A stretch of 50,381 bases of DNA, taken from assembly GCA_009731375.1 (NCBI GenBank), contig BJOX01000295.1, positions 248,773-299,153 of the forward strand, in the 5' to 3' direction. Position 1 is the stretch's first letter; every line of letters starts with the position of its first letter. A model generated the notes under the pieces. It had not been told where the DNA came from and searched no databases. It saw nothing but the letters and a program-made list of their open reading frames with translations. The DNA is from Paulinella micropora. Lineage: Eukaryota; Cercozoa; Imbricatea; Euglyphida. Of the stretch, positions 36,600-45,455 are shown in pieces. Both the position numbers and the translations under genes were made by a program.

Positions 36600-37720
36600 T
36601 TATAAATAGGTGTCAAAACCATACCCATTCTGTGCTTTTAATTTCTCCGCTTCTTCTTCTTTTAGGTCTGTATATCCACTAGCAAACTTAAACCTGTTTC
36701 CTTTCGCCCGCTCCATTAAAAATCTCATACTAGGCCAACCGCATGTGTCTGAGGTGTTTGATTGTTGCTTTACTTGATTGACCTTCATTAACAAATAACT
36801 ATCGGGATGGCTTTTGTCTATTAGTTGTTTCATTTGTTATTGAAAGTCTTCTGTTGGCTCGTAAAGTGCTAAGGGGTCATACACTTCCACTGACCTGTCT
36901 TTGTCTAGACTTATCCATACTGCGATCCAATGAGACCCTGCTTGCTTGTGATTGTCCAAATTGGGCTTCAACTTGTAGATTTCATCACTGGCTATTGCTC
37001 CGAGATACCATCCATATTTTTTCATTATGTCATCTATTTCATTAGTCATTAGTCCCCGTCCCTCTCCTTCCTGCATGGATTGCTCTTGCTGTTGCTCTGG
37101 CGTCTCCGCGACGCTCGGGGGTATGGCTGTCTCCTCTGGCTCTGGCTCTGGCTCTGATTGCTGTGACTCTGGTTGCTGTGGCTCTAACTCTGGTTGTTGT
37201 GGCTCTGGTTGCTGCGAAGTGATGCTCGGGGGTAGCGGTGTCTCCGCGACGCTCGGGGGTATGGTAGGGGGTGAAATCCCCTCCTGGGGCATTCCCTTGT
37301 CAATATTCAAATCATTTGAAACTTGTTTATCTACATTTGGGTCTATAGTCATTTTGCTAGTTAGAGTTTTTACAAAGTCCTTTTTATTCATTGTGTGCCT
37401 CCAATCATTGCGGGATAGGTATTTTTTAATTGCTTTTATTGAAAATACCTTATCAATTTCTTCTTCTAATGTCTTTGCTCCATTTCCTTTTTGTTCATTA
37501 ATACCCATATACTCTTCATATCTAGCATAATCCACTACTTTTCTTTTTACGTTTTCCTTTTCATTTCCAACATCAATATTAAACCTTTTAATCATGTTAA
37601 TTATCCACTTTGAAGTGTCTTTGTAATTTAATTTTTTATGTCCATCACTATCTAGTCTCTTTTTTAAAGCCTGTGCTAACTCTTTTATAGTAATGTTTGG
37701 GTGATCAGTTTTTGAAAATG
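36600..37720 (-). CDS. Adenain-like (Ulp1/C48-type) cysteine protease region, interrupted
   Basis: The C-terminal part carries the protease core: GSHWIAVWI (catalytic His), VEVYDPL (acidic residue), then QQSNTSDTCGWPSMRFL (oxyanion Gln and nucleophile Cys). This is the order found in adenovirus maturation proteases and in Polintons, virophages and Polinton-like viruses, where the enzyme processes capsid proteins. An in-frame TAA at 36837-36839 falls between the His/Asp part and the Cys, so the assembled gene cannot give an active enzyme without readthrough. A P/Q/E-rich linker (QQPEPQQPELEPQQPE) precedes the core. The frame continues upstream of the first ATG (37595) through KTDHPNITIKELAQALKKRL to about 37720 and joins the coiled-coil region, so both are probably one gene. 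Confidence 0.75.
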
Positions 37721-37726
37721 CAGAAA

Positions 37727-38575
37727 TTAAAAATTGATTAATTTGTAAATTTTCAAAATGCTTACCCTTTTCTTCTGCTCTAAAGATGACGCTGTGGCTA
37801 TAGCCGTCTGAATATCTTGACAGGCTTTTTGTAAGTCTTTACGACTCATCTTTTTTATGAACTTATCTGTATATCCTGCTAATTTCAGTGTTTCAATATC
37901 TTTCTGCTTTTGCTTTTTTTCTTCCTCATATTGCTCTTTCGTTTTCAATGGTGCTTCATCTCCTAAATTAGGTAATGGCGGTGCTTGTGGTGGTGCTCCT
38001 AATGGCGGTGCTTGTGGCTGTCCCTGCTGCGGTGGCATAATATATTGATATTGTGGTGGCAGTGGTAATGCTTGTATCCTATTATTTCTGTCTTCTTCAT
38101 ATTTTACATCTTCTATGAGTTTTTGCTCCCTTCTTAGTTCTCTGGCTTTTTGTTCTTGTCGTTCATTAATATCCGCTAGTTCTCTTTTATGTTCCCTGTC
38201 CATTATATCTTGTCTTTCCTTAGCATCTGCTATGTCTTTTCGTTCTAGCCTTTTCTTTTCTTCTATCACATCTTCCCTCTTCTTCTTTTCCTTTTCTTCC
38301 TCGTCATGTATTAACTCATATTTCTTCTGTAAGTTGCTTTGTATCTGGTTTCGGTTCTCGTGTTCAAGACGATTGAAATCAGATTTGATTATTTTTCCCT
38401 TGGTTTGCGGCCCTGCCTTTGTGGCCTCGGCTTACCAATATATTTCAAAAACAACTTAACAATTTGAAGTGTGCTCATATCATTTGTTTTCTTACCAAAA
38501 GTAAGATAACATTTTTTACCCTTCTGGATAATATAAGGTCTCCCACTCTTATTCCTATAAACCCGCGGGTCTTAC
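37727..38575 (-). CDS. N-terminal part of the protease gene: coiled coil and P/Q-rich region
   Basis: A charged coiled coil (ERQEQKARELRREQK) at about 38070-38320 precedes a proline/glutamine-rich stretch (PPQQGQPQAPPLGAPPQAPP) and a basic end. Upstream, in another frame, lies RVYRNKSGRPYIIQKGKK (about 38500-38570), a short basic motif. Frames change in an A run near 38392 and again near 37768, where the sequence passes into the protease frame. No stop-plus-start gap separates the parts and cassettes R1 and R2 flank the whole stretch, so I read it as one gene of roughly 650 codons with a C-terminal protease. No good ATG remains at the R2 end, where other cassettes have ATATCATG. The function of this part is unknown. 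Confidence 0.5.
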
Positions 38576-38585
38576 CTTAGCCTTT

Positions 38586-38772
38586 GATATTTTAGAATTG
38601 CGCTTCATGCTTCGCATTCCCGCTTATAAAAAAATCACTTGTGATTTTTGCTATAAGACTTCGTTTATATTCTAAGCCATCGTTTTTTTATTTGGCAAAA
38701 AATTAATTTGTTTTCGATTGGTATCAACAAAGGGGAGTTGCGGTAGCAACGAGAGTGTAGTTGATAACTATC
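38586..38772 (-). promoter_or_regulatory. Intergenic three-hairpin cassette, copy R2
   Basis: Hairpin A: TTAGAAT with ATTCTAA, enclosing the perfect stem AAAATCACTTGTGATTTT. Hairpin B is weakened here (AGCCATCG against CGATTGGT). Hairpin C: TATCAAC with GTTGATA, enclosing GTTGCGGTAGCAAC. The GATA at its far end forms part of the TGA stop of the next gene. Confidence 0.75.
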
Positions 38773-39082
38773 AGCGAAACTTTACAGCTCCTCCTCGTTG
38801 CTTACCATAACCAAGTTTTGCGGCGGTAGACCCAATACGAGACGCATATGGAACCCCGACATCGCCAAGGGCATTAGCGGTCTTTGAAATAATCTTGTTA
38901 TCGCGAAGGAATTTATTAACAGCCATTGCGGTTTTTCCGACCTTAGCCCAGTTAATCTTTCCTCCCTTTTGACCACATCCCTTCTTCTTAGTTTTCTTTT
39001 TTCCTCCCTTCTGTGGCATTGATGGATTGTATCCGATGTTATATCCTGATGGTTGTGAAATTATCACTGGTGATACTGGCAT
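38771..39082 (-). CDS. Small basic virion-like protein
   Basis: 103 residues, strongly basic. The middle reads PQKGGKKKTKKKGCGQKGGK, then a helical part (WAKVGKTAMAVNKFLRDNKI, ISKTANALGDVGVPYASRIG) and a Gly/Arg end (QRGGAVKFR). Small basic proteins with GG sites and a hydrophobic helix occur in adenoviruses and in Polinton-like viruses as DNA-condensing or membrane-active virion components cut by the viral protease. This match is by general character. The gene lies between the protease and ATPase genes. A near-palindrome (GAAAGATTTT with AAAATCTTTTC, 39089-39110) sits directly upstream of its ATG. No lesions seen. Confidence 0.6.
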   Translation of the reverse strand: MPVSPVIISQPSGYNIGYNPSMPQKGGKKKTKKKGCGQKGGKINWAKVGKTAMAVNKFLRDNKIISKTANALGDVGVPYASRIGSTAAKLGYGKQRGGAVKFR

Positions 39083-39140
39083 ATATTAGAAAGATTTTAA
39101 AAATCTTTTCAGCAAAAATAAAAAAATAATTCTAAAAATA

Positions 39141-39785
39141 TTATTTCATGCGATAGGCAAAATTTTTTCTTAACTCATCATCAACACTTGAGACACAAAG
39201 AAAATTAAATCTCTCCTTTGTAGCCCTTTTATAGTGTCTGTTCTTTTTTAACAAATCGCTTACGGACTTATCTCTTAATCCACTTCCTAAATCGTCCAAA
39301 ACAAAAACAGCCTCTGGCGAAATATACTTACTTGGTCTTTCTTTCTTCTCACCTCCTTCTTTTTTCTTTTCCTTTCCGAAATAAAGAAATTGTGGTTTCT
39401 CTATTTCCTCTTCATCTTTGATTTCTCCTTCGTGTTGCTCGTCCTTTCTGTTCAGTTTGTCAAGCTCATAGTCTATCACATTTACACCATCTGATTTAAG
39501 AAAGGTATATATTGCCATTTGGTTTCCCCTGTTCTTAAAATACTTAACCATTACTTTATAAATGTAGTCCTTGTGAATTGTTGAAGCAATAATGACAATA
39601 CGGGTCTTTCTGTCTGTAGTCCGTTTCAGTATTTCAAAGAGTGCTGTTGTTTTCCCGCTCTTCTTACGGGCTAGCAGAAATATATTTGCATACGGCTCGT
39701 TGAATAATTTATAACCCTTGGCTTTTTTGTTTCCATCCCCCTCTTGTTTTACAGGCTTCACCTTGACATTGTTAATCTAAAGCAT
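39141..39785 (-). CDS. FtsK/HerA-type DNA-packaging ATPase (A32-like)
   Basis: Walker A ARKKSGKTT lies near residue 37 after FNEPYANIFLL, and Walker B AVFVLDDLG near residue 160, followed by NRHYKRATKERFNFLCVSS. This spacing and the acidic pair after a hydrophobic strand fit viral packaging ATPases of the A32/HerA class, which drive DNA into capsids. A K/E-rich insert (EQHEGEIKDEEEIEKP) lies between the two motifs. The ATG next to cassette R3 (39785) gives M-L then an in-frame TAG (39777-39779) as third codon; the alternatives are a start at the downstream GTG (39761) or a dead gene. The first Gly of a classical Walker A is Ala here. Confidence 0.75.
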
Positions 39786-39786
39786 T

Positions 39787-39933
39787 GATATTTTAGAATT
39801 GCGTTTCGTGCTGTCGCACTCTCACTTATTCTAAACCATCGTTTTTTCTTTATTGTTTAAAATAAATCGGTTTTCGATGGTTATCAACAAACGAGAATGA
39901 GTGAAACGAATGAAAGTGTAGTTGATAACTATC
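39787..39933 (-). promoter_or_regulatory. Intergenic three-hairpin cassette, copy R3
   Basis: A compact copy. Hairpin A: TTTAGAAT with ATTCTAAA, enclosing GTGC and GCAC. Hairpin B: AACCATCG with CGATGGTT. Hairpin C: TTATCAAC with GTTGATAA. The last GATAG supplies the TAG stop of the gene that ends at 39929. Confidence 0.8.
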
Positions 39934-40288
39934 CTAGAAATTCCAAACACACAACAATTCTTCCCGCTAAATTTCCTGTATCAATACTTCCGCTGTCAGT
40001 TTCAAGGACTTTAAATGTATATTGTCCGTCCGTCCATCCGACGACACCTAAATTATAACTAAGGTTTGAAATGTTTGCTATATTACTATCAGCGAATGTG
40101 CCGATAATTCCAATTCTGTCCATATAAAAAATTCTGGTTTTGGTTTCCGTCTGGTCGTTCGTATAATGAATAAACTTAACATTCATTTTGGTCGGTGTGA
40201 ATGACATTTGAATACTTTTATTAAATGTTTTGCTTCCAACAAAATCATTGCTCAGAAAAATAATCTTTTGGTATTTGTGCTCCGTCAT
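39929..40288 (-). CDS. Unrecognised 119-residue viral protein
   Basis: Intact frame MTEHKYQKII to CLEFLG. Beta-rich composition, no signal peptide or membrane segment, no motif I recognise (KIIFLSNDFVGSKTFNKSIQ near the start, GVVGWTDGQYTFKVLE near the end). Position among structural genes allows a minor virion protein, but that is inference. It ends inside cassette R3 and starts 63 bp from the divergent Cys-rich gene. Confidence 0.65.
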   Translation of the reverse strand: MTEHKYQKIIFLSNDFVGSKTFNKSIQMSFTPTKMNVKFIHYTNDQTETKTRIFYMDRIGIIGTFADSNIANISNLSYNLGVVGWTDGQYTFKVLETDSGSIDTGNLAGRIVVCLEFLG

Positions 40289-40351
40289 TCTGACTACGCT
40301 TGCTTCGCCAATTCGTGCTTTGTGGTTAAAATATATAAATATAGATATAAG

Positions 40352-40603
40352 ATGATAAAAATTTTATTAATATTTGTCGGGTCTGTGTTAGGTCGGACGG
40401 CCTGCGACTTTTACTCACGGGTAAGCGAAAAAAAGAATGAGAGTTGTGCTTATTGTATAAAGCAAGGAATAGAAACTAAATTTAAATGTGTATATAAGCC
40501 AATGCGTGATTGGTGTGTTAGTTTTGATGAAACCATTCCTTTAATGTGTGCGGGTGATAGTTCATGGTACAGGACACATATATATGAATGTTCATTTCTT
40601 TGA
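40352..40603 (+). CDS. Secreted cysteine-rich protein, PSI-like
   Basis: 83 residues. The start MIKILLIFVGSVLGRTAC is a plausible signal peptide, so I choose this ATG over the longer frame from 40208. The mature part has seven or eight Cys in the order C, CAYC, KC, DWC, MC, EC. Cys-x-x-Cys and a Trp-Cys pair recall PSI domains (plexin/semaphorin/integrin), but the match is loose. It is encoded opposite to both neighbours and its 3' end overlaps the minus-strand membrane-protein frame by 12 bp. A role at the host surface or outside the cell is possible; nothing in the sequence proves one. Confidence 0.6.
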   Translation: MIKILLIFVGSVLGRTACDFYSRVSEKKNESCAYCIKQGIETKFKCVYKPMRDWCVSFDETIPLMCAGDSSWYRTHIYECSFL

Positions 40604-40948
40604 ACTAGAAGGTGATGGAAGGCAAATTCCTATGAGTAAAGTCAAAATTCCGACATAAGTATTAGCAACCTCGCACGGCAAGTTCTTTTCAGATAGCCTT
40701 ACGATACAAAGGGTTATAATGGCAATAATGATACCCATTTGAAATAAGTATTTAATAAGTCGGCTGTCGGTCGGTCTGTTTTTTATACAACAACAATTCC
40801 AGTTATCTTCCTATTCGTGCTCTACTTTTTTTTCCTCAGTCTTTAGTTCTACTTCAAGAACACGAGACTTTAATTCTGGAGTTAGTTCGCCATCCATATC
40901 CATAATAGGCGGCGGTCTGTGAACTCTAGTTGCATTATTGTTTGACAT
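40592..40948 (-). CDS. Small membrane protein, in-frame TAG
   Basis: Begins MSNNNATRVHRPPP at an ATG directly beside cassette R4 and runs 45 codons (ELTPELKSRVLEVELKTEEK) to TAG at 40811-40813. The same frame stays open afterwards to TGA at 40592 and encodes two hydrophobic segments (MGIIIAIITLCIV and YVGILTLLIGICLP). The simplest reading is one gene of 118 codons broken by a nonsense change. A genuine 45-residue protein is the alternative. The acidic, soluble N-terminus and two membrane spans have no recognised relative. Confidence 0.5.
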
Positions 40949-41094
40949 GATATTTTAGAATTGCGTTTTGTGCTCCGCACTCTCACTTATTCTAAAACAT
41001 CGTTTTTCTTTATTGAAAATAAATAAATCGGTTTTCGATGTTTATCAACAAACGAGAATGAGCGAAGCGAATGAGAGTGAAGTTGATAAATATC
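40949..41094 (-). promoter_or_regulatory. Intergenic three-hairpin cassette, copy R4
   Basis: Hairpin A: TTTTAGAAT with ATTCTAAAA, enclosing GTGCTCCGCAC. Hairpin B: AACATCG with CGATGTT, one pair shorter on both sides than R1 and R3. Hairpin C: TTATCAAC with GTTGATAA around AACGAGAATGAGCGAAGCGA. The 3' end of the fiber frame runs into it. Confidence 0.8.
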
Positions 41095-44000
41095 AAGGGA
41101 AAACGACTGTTTTGTAGTATATTAAGTAAAAGTTTATTTTCTTTTTCTAAATTAATCACCTTTTCCGCCATGTGTTGAAAAGCACTGACTAATATTGGTA
41201 TAAAACTTGTATATGTTATGCCTTCAAGATTTCCATTTCCATCATCTGCTTTCATTCCACTTTCAGATACAAATTCAGGAAATATTTTTTAACTTCATCA
41301 GCAATAAATCCGTGGTTCTTTTGTTCTTTCTTTTCGTCTGATTTCAAATAATATGAACAACAATTTATTTTCATTAGTTTCTCACAACAATCCCCGCAGT
41401 CTAATGTTTGAATATCTGATTTTAGCCTCCTGTCCGATGAGTTTGTCCAAGCTCCGTTAAGTGGAACATAATTATAACTGCCAGACGGCTCACCTGAAGA
41501 GTTTGAAGTAGTCCAAGCATGGAGAATTCCCTGAGATGCGCACACTACTCCATAATTTGAATATCCTCCTGATTTCATATATATTTGTGGGTCGTAAGTT
41601 GATGGACTTGGTCTTTTTCTTAATGTTAAAAATTCGCTGGATGTTGTTGTGATGCTTAAATCTCCCGTATTGCTTATGTTCATCGCCTTGCTAAATGCTA
41701 TGGCTCCTCCAAGTGATACTCCTGATTTGTAATTAAAAGCGAGTTTGTTGCTCATCTTGTATATTTGAAAGTTGGAGTTTATGTCGCTTGATTTCCAGCC
41801 ACCCCCCTCCCAATAACTATCAAAACTTAAAGCAATATTGTCCTGACTACAATTCAATAATTGGAATATGGGATAAGCTAATGTATTAACAAATGCTTGA
41901 ATGTGTGGGCCATTCGCATTTCCTTCCGTTCCATACAATTCTAAGCCACCAGTTACTCCTACTCCTTTTGTTGAGTTGCCTATGATTATCGGTTTGCCTA
42001 GTGCTGTTGTTATTTTATCGCTCGCCGTTATTGCCTTTGTTGTTAATAAGCCTGCTGTATCAATAGATATCGCCTCTGTCATCGTTATAGACTGCCCGGT
42101 GTTCCGCCATTTTTATAATTAAAACTTAGTTTGTTTAAGTATTTCGCTATTTGAAAATTTGAAGAAGTGTTAGAATATAATATGCTCGTCCCGTTGTAAT
42201 AACAATCAAAATATAAATTGATATTGTCGTGTGCCCAGTTTAATAATTGAAATGTTGGATAAGCATCCGCCGTTGTTATTGCTTGTAAGTGTGCCCCTCC
42301 GATATTACCAGCCGTCCCATACAATTCTAAGCCTCCTGTCGTTCCTATTCCTTTTGTTGTGTTTCCTATAATTATCGGTCTGCTTATCGATGATGTTAGT
42401 GATGTTGTTATTTTATCGCTCGTCGTTAATGTTGTTGTAGTCATGCCAGCAGTTGAAGTGATTGATGTTCCCGTTATTGTTCCACCATTTGTTATGTTGT
42501 TTGAGTTCATATCTAAGGCTCCATAAAACCGCATACCGCCAGCATTGTTAAAACGGACAATGTCAGATGAAGCACTTTTATTATCCAAAAGTTTTGAAAT
42601 ATAAAGACCTGCTCCTTTTACATCAAATGCTACATTCGTGAATACATAACCTCTTTGGTCTGCGGTTCCACTTGTAGCAGTATTTAGAGTAAATAAGAAA
42701 TATTGATAATCGCCTGATGTCTGTGAAAAGAATATATCTCCTCCATTTTGGTTTAATATCCCCGCCCCAGTATATGTTATATTTCCACCATTAATGATAA
42801 CTTGATTATTGAAATCGGCCGTTTGTGTTAAAGTTAGATATTTTATCGTAGTGCTCGCCCCAAGAAATGTTTTACTTCCTGTTATGGTTTGGTCTGTTGT
42901 TAGTTTCACACAATTGTCATCCAGATATTGCCTATTTATAGCTTCATTCGCATGTTGTGGTGCTCCTAGATTAACAATCCGACTGCTATTACAACCTAAT
43001 CCAGTAGCATTAAACCACGAAACAATCGTCCCATCAATAATAAAACTTATTTTTTTCGCAGAAATTTCAAAGTTGTAATATGTTGCAGTTTTCATATCCA
43101 AACTAGCAATTGACCCGATATTACTGGTATAATTGAAAACGATGAATGTGCCTTTTGTTGTTGAATTGATTGAATTTCCAGTTATTTCAACACCACTGCT
43201 ATATGTCTTAATTCCTGCTATGGTTTGGTTTCCTGTTAGTTTCACATTTTGCCCGTCTTTTCTATCAACATAACTTTTATTTGCTCCATCTGTTGAAGCG
43301 GCTATCAACATAACTTTTATTTGCTCCATCTGTTGAAGCGGAAGGGTCGGCTAAGTTTGTTATTTTGTTGTTATTCAAACTTAATGTTGTTCCAGTTGCG
43401 GTTATAATTAAAGTATTACCTGAATATAACTCAACATACGAACCAGTTATTTGTATCGGATACCAAGTCGCTGTTGCTGTTTTTTGTGCTGCAATCATTC
43501 CTATTTTTGTATCAAATGCTATACCGATGCCGTCAAAAGTAGTAGGATTGGATGAACCACTTACTTCTAAAGTTGATGTAAATTTTTTATTTCCTGCTAT
43601 GGTTTGGTCTCCTGTTAGTTTAACCACCGAAGTATCAAGGACAGAAACATCCACACCATCAACAAGATTAACATTTGTTATGCTTTGGCTTTTCATATCA
43701 ATACCCGCACTAGCATTTATTATGTTGCCGAATGTTTTAATTCCTCCTATGGTTTGGTCTCCTGTTAATTTAACCACCGAACCATCAACTGCGAGATTTG
43801 CGAGATTAATTCCATTATATATAGAAGCCCCTGAAATAGCAAAACCGCCCATATTTAGTCCTCCCGTCATACTGGCTGTGCCGTCTAATCTAAGAAAGGG
43901 TGAAGTCGTATTTCTCCATTGTCCCGTGCTATACATAAGCAGTTGGTTATCTGCTGGGAAGCCTGATATTGTCACATCGCTGTGGCTATCTATGCTTCCA

Positions 44001-44635
44001 CTCGCTGAAACTTTATCATTATTATCTTGATGCTCAAATATCCATTCATCAACATCTTTGGTATTTAGTAAATTAACTCCTGTTATATTCTTCCTTCCCA
44101 TACTAATATTGCCAAATTCATCAACATTTATCGGAAATGTTTTATTTACCCAGTTTATTGAATTATATGTTAGATAACTATTCATTGCTATCGGCGCGGT
44201 TATAACCACATCTGAAAGTGTATCAATTGAACCAAGGGCTGTATTCTTCCATTTGCCTTCTACATCGTTGTAAGTTAAGTATTGTCCGCTCGCTTGTGCA
44301 AATATGTTTGTGTCTATCAAATTATATAAACTGGTTTGGTGCGGATTGGAAGTATTGCTTCTGTGTTGAGTTGAGGCTTTGACTTCTTCGTTTTCCCTCA
44401 CTCGTTGCTCTGTATAGTATAAATTTTTTCCTTCTTTTATGTCCGTCGTTGATTTTAAAGCGAGACGTGTGTCAAATCGCGCATCTGTATAATAAAGATT
44501 TATTCGGTCGGAATCTTCTGGCACTCTGTCTGTATTCAGACCGACTATGTTGGTATTGGTTAAATCTAAGTTAAGTATGTTTAAACTATCAACAGCCAAC
44601 TCATTAAGGCCGAGTAATGATTTATATTGCGACAT
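41010..44635 (-). CDS. Long fiber protein with C-terminal S74 intramolecular chaperone, interrupted
   Basis: Read from MSQYKSLLGL (44635) it would be about 1,180 residues. At least four copies of a KLTGDQTIxGxKTF-type repeat occur, with ASTDGANKSYVD; both are typical of trimeric phage tail fibers. The C-terminus has SSDRRLKSDIQTL, KNHGFIADEV and GITYTSFIPILVSAFQ, the pattern of peptidase S74 chaperones, which trimerise and cut themselves off fibers and endosialidases; the conserved Ser is in SSDRR. A leucine-rich coil ends the protein. Lesions: an exact 40-bp tandem duplication (43262-43301 and 43302-43341), a one-base loss near 42083 and one in an A run near 41285. It probably forms the host-binding spike of the particle. 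Confidence 0.8.
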
Positions 44636-44642
44636 TGTATAT

Positions 44643-44701
44643 CAAAGATTTTGAAAAATCTTTGAGCAAAATCTTTTTTGTGAAACTTTTCTAAAAGTTT
44701 C
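44643..44701. terminator. Two perfect AT-rich hairpins between divergent genes
   Basis: CAAAGATTTT-GA-AAAATCTTTG (44643-44664, 10-bp stem) and GAAACTTTT-CT-AAAAGTTTC (44682-44701, 9-bp stem), directly upstream of the fiber ATG and facing the plus-strand gene at 44785. Because both genes start here, promoter or operator use is more likely than termination; the type is uncertain. Confidence 0.5.
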
Positions 44702-44784
44702 AATTAATTATTTTTAATTTTTTTTGTTAAATTATACTAACAAAAAATACAATTATTTTGTGTAATATCATTCGTCGGTAAACA

Positions 44785-45303
44785 ATGCCGTCAAAAGAGG
44801 CTTCAAAAGAAAACTGGAAGAAAGCAGTTCAAGCAAACAGAGCAAATGCTGAACGTAGAAAGGACGAGTGGGCACGTGAAAGGCTTCGTAAAAAAGGAGC
44901 ATTAAAAGAAGCATCAGTGGAAGAACTTATTGAGACAGATGCTGAAGTTGGTGTTGCGAAAGAAATACTTAAAAATCCTGAGATTGAAGATGAATCAAGC
45001 GAAAGCGATAGCGAAATTGATATGTCTGAGGTTATTGCAAATCATATGCTTAGAAAGATAAAAAAGAATGCCAAAAAGCCCAAGAAGAAAACCACAAAGA
45101 AAGCACCACAACCCAAGAAGCCAGAGAATGACAGCGAAGAAGAAGAAAGTGAGAGTGAAGAAAGCGAAGATTATGAAACAACAGGCGTAAAACAGAGAGG
45201 CGGTAAAAAACGAAGTGAAAAAATATCAGTTAATATATATAACAATACACCAAAGAATAAAGAAAAAAGTAAGGAAGCAGAAAAGATATTTTTGAAATTC
45301 TAA
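44785..45303 (+). CDS. Highly charged 172-residue protein, unrecognised
   Basis: Starts MPSKEASKENWKKAVQANRA. A basic helical first part, an acidic patch (ESSESDSEIDMSEV), a Lys/Pro-rich block (KKPKKKTTKKAPQPKKP), a second acidic patch (SEEEESESEESEDYE) and a basic tail. Largely disordered, with both basic and acidic segments, as in chromatin-like or DNA-packaging proteins. No motif allows a name. It is intact and lies on the plus strand ahead of the integrase, separated by inverted cassette R5. Confidence 0.65.
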   Translation: MPSKEASKENWKKAVQANRANAERRKDEWARERLRKKGALKEASVEELIETDAEVGVAKEILKNPEIEDESSESDSEIDMSEVIANHMLRKIKKNAKKPKKKTTKKAPQPKKPENDSEEEESESEESEDYETTGVKQRGGKKRSEKISVNIYNNTPKNKEKSKEAEKIFLKF

Positions 45304-45304
45304 T

Positions 45305-45454
45305 GATATTCATCAACTTCACTTTCATTCGTTTCACTCATTCTCGTTTGTTGATGAACATCGTAGGTAGGTGATATTAATTTAAAATGAAATAAAAAAA
45401 CGATGTTTATGAATAAGAGAGAGCGCGTAGCACGAAGCGCGATTCATAAATATC
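45305..45454 (+). promoter_or_regulatory. Intergenic three-hairpin cassette, copy R5 (inverted)
   Basis: Same organisation as R1-R4 on the other strand, again ending ATATC just before an ATG (45456). Hairpin C: TTCATCAAC with GTTGATGAA. Hairpin B: AACATCG with CGATGTT. Hairpin A: TTTATGAAT with ATTCATAAA. The A and C stems differ in sequence from the other copies yet remain perfectly paired. Confidence 0.8.
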
Positions 45455-45455
45455 A

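Noticed and set aside
37027-37530. A plus-strand Ser/Cys/Gly-rich frame of 167 codons
   Set aside because: It is the antisense shadow of the P/Q/E-rich protease linker.
40208-40603. A longer 131-codon start for the Cys-rich protein
   Set aside because: The first 48 codons overlap the opposite gene and contain no signal peptide; the ATG at 40352 starts exactly at one.
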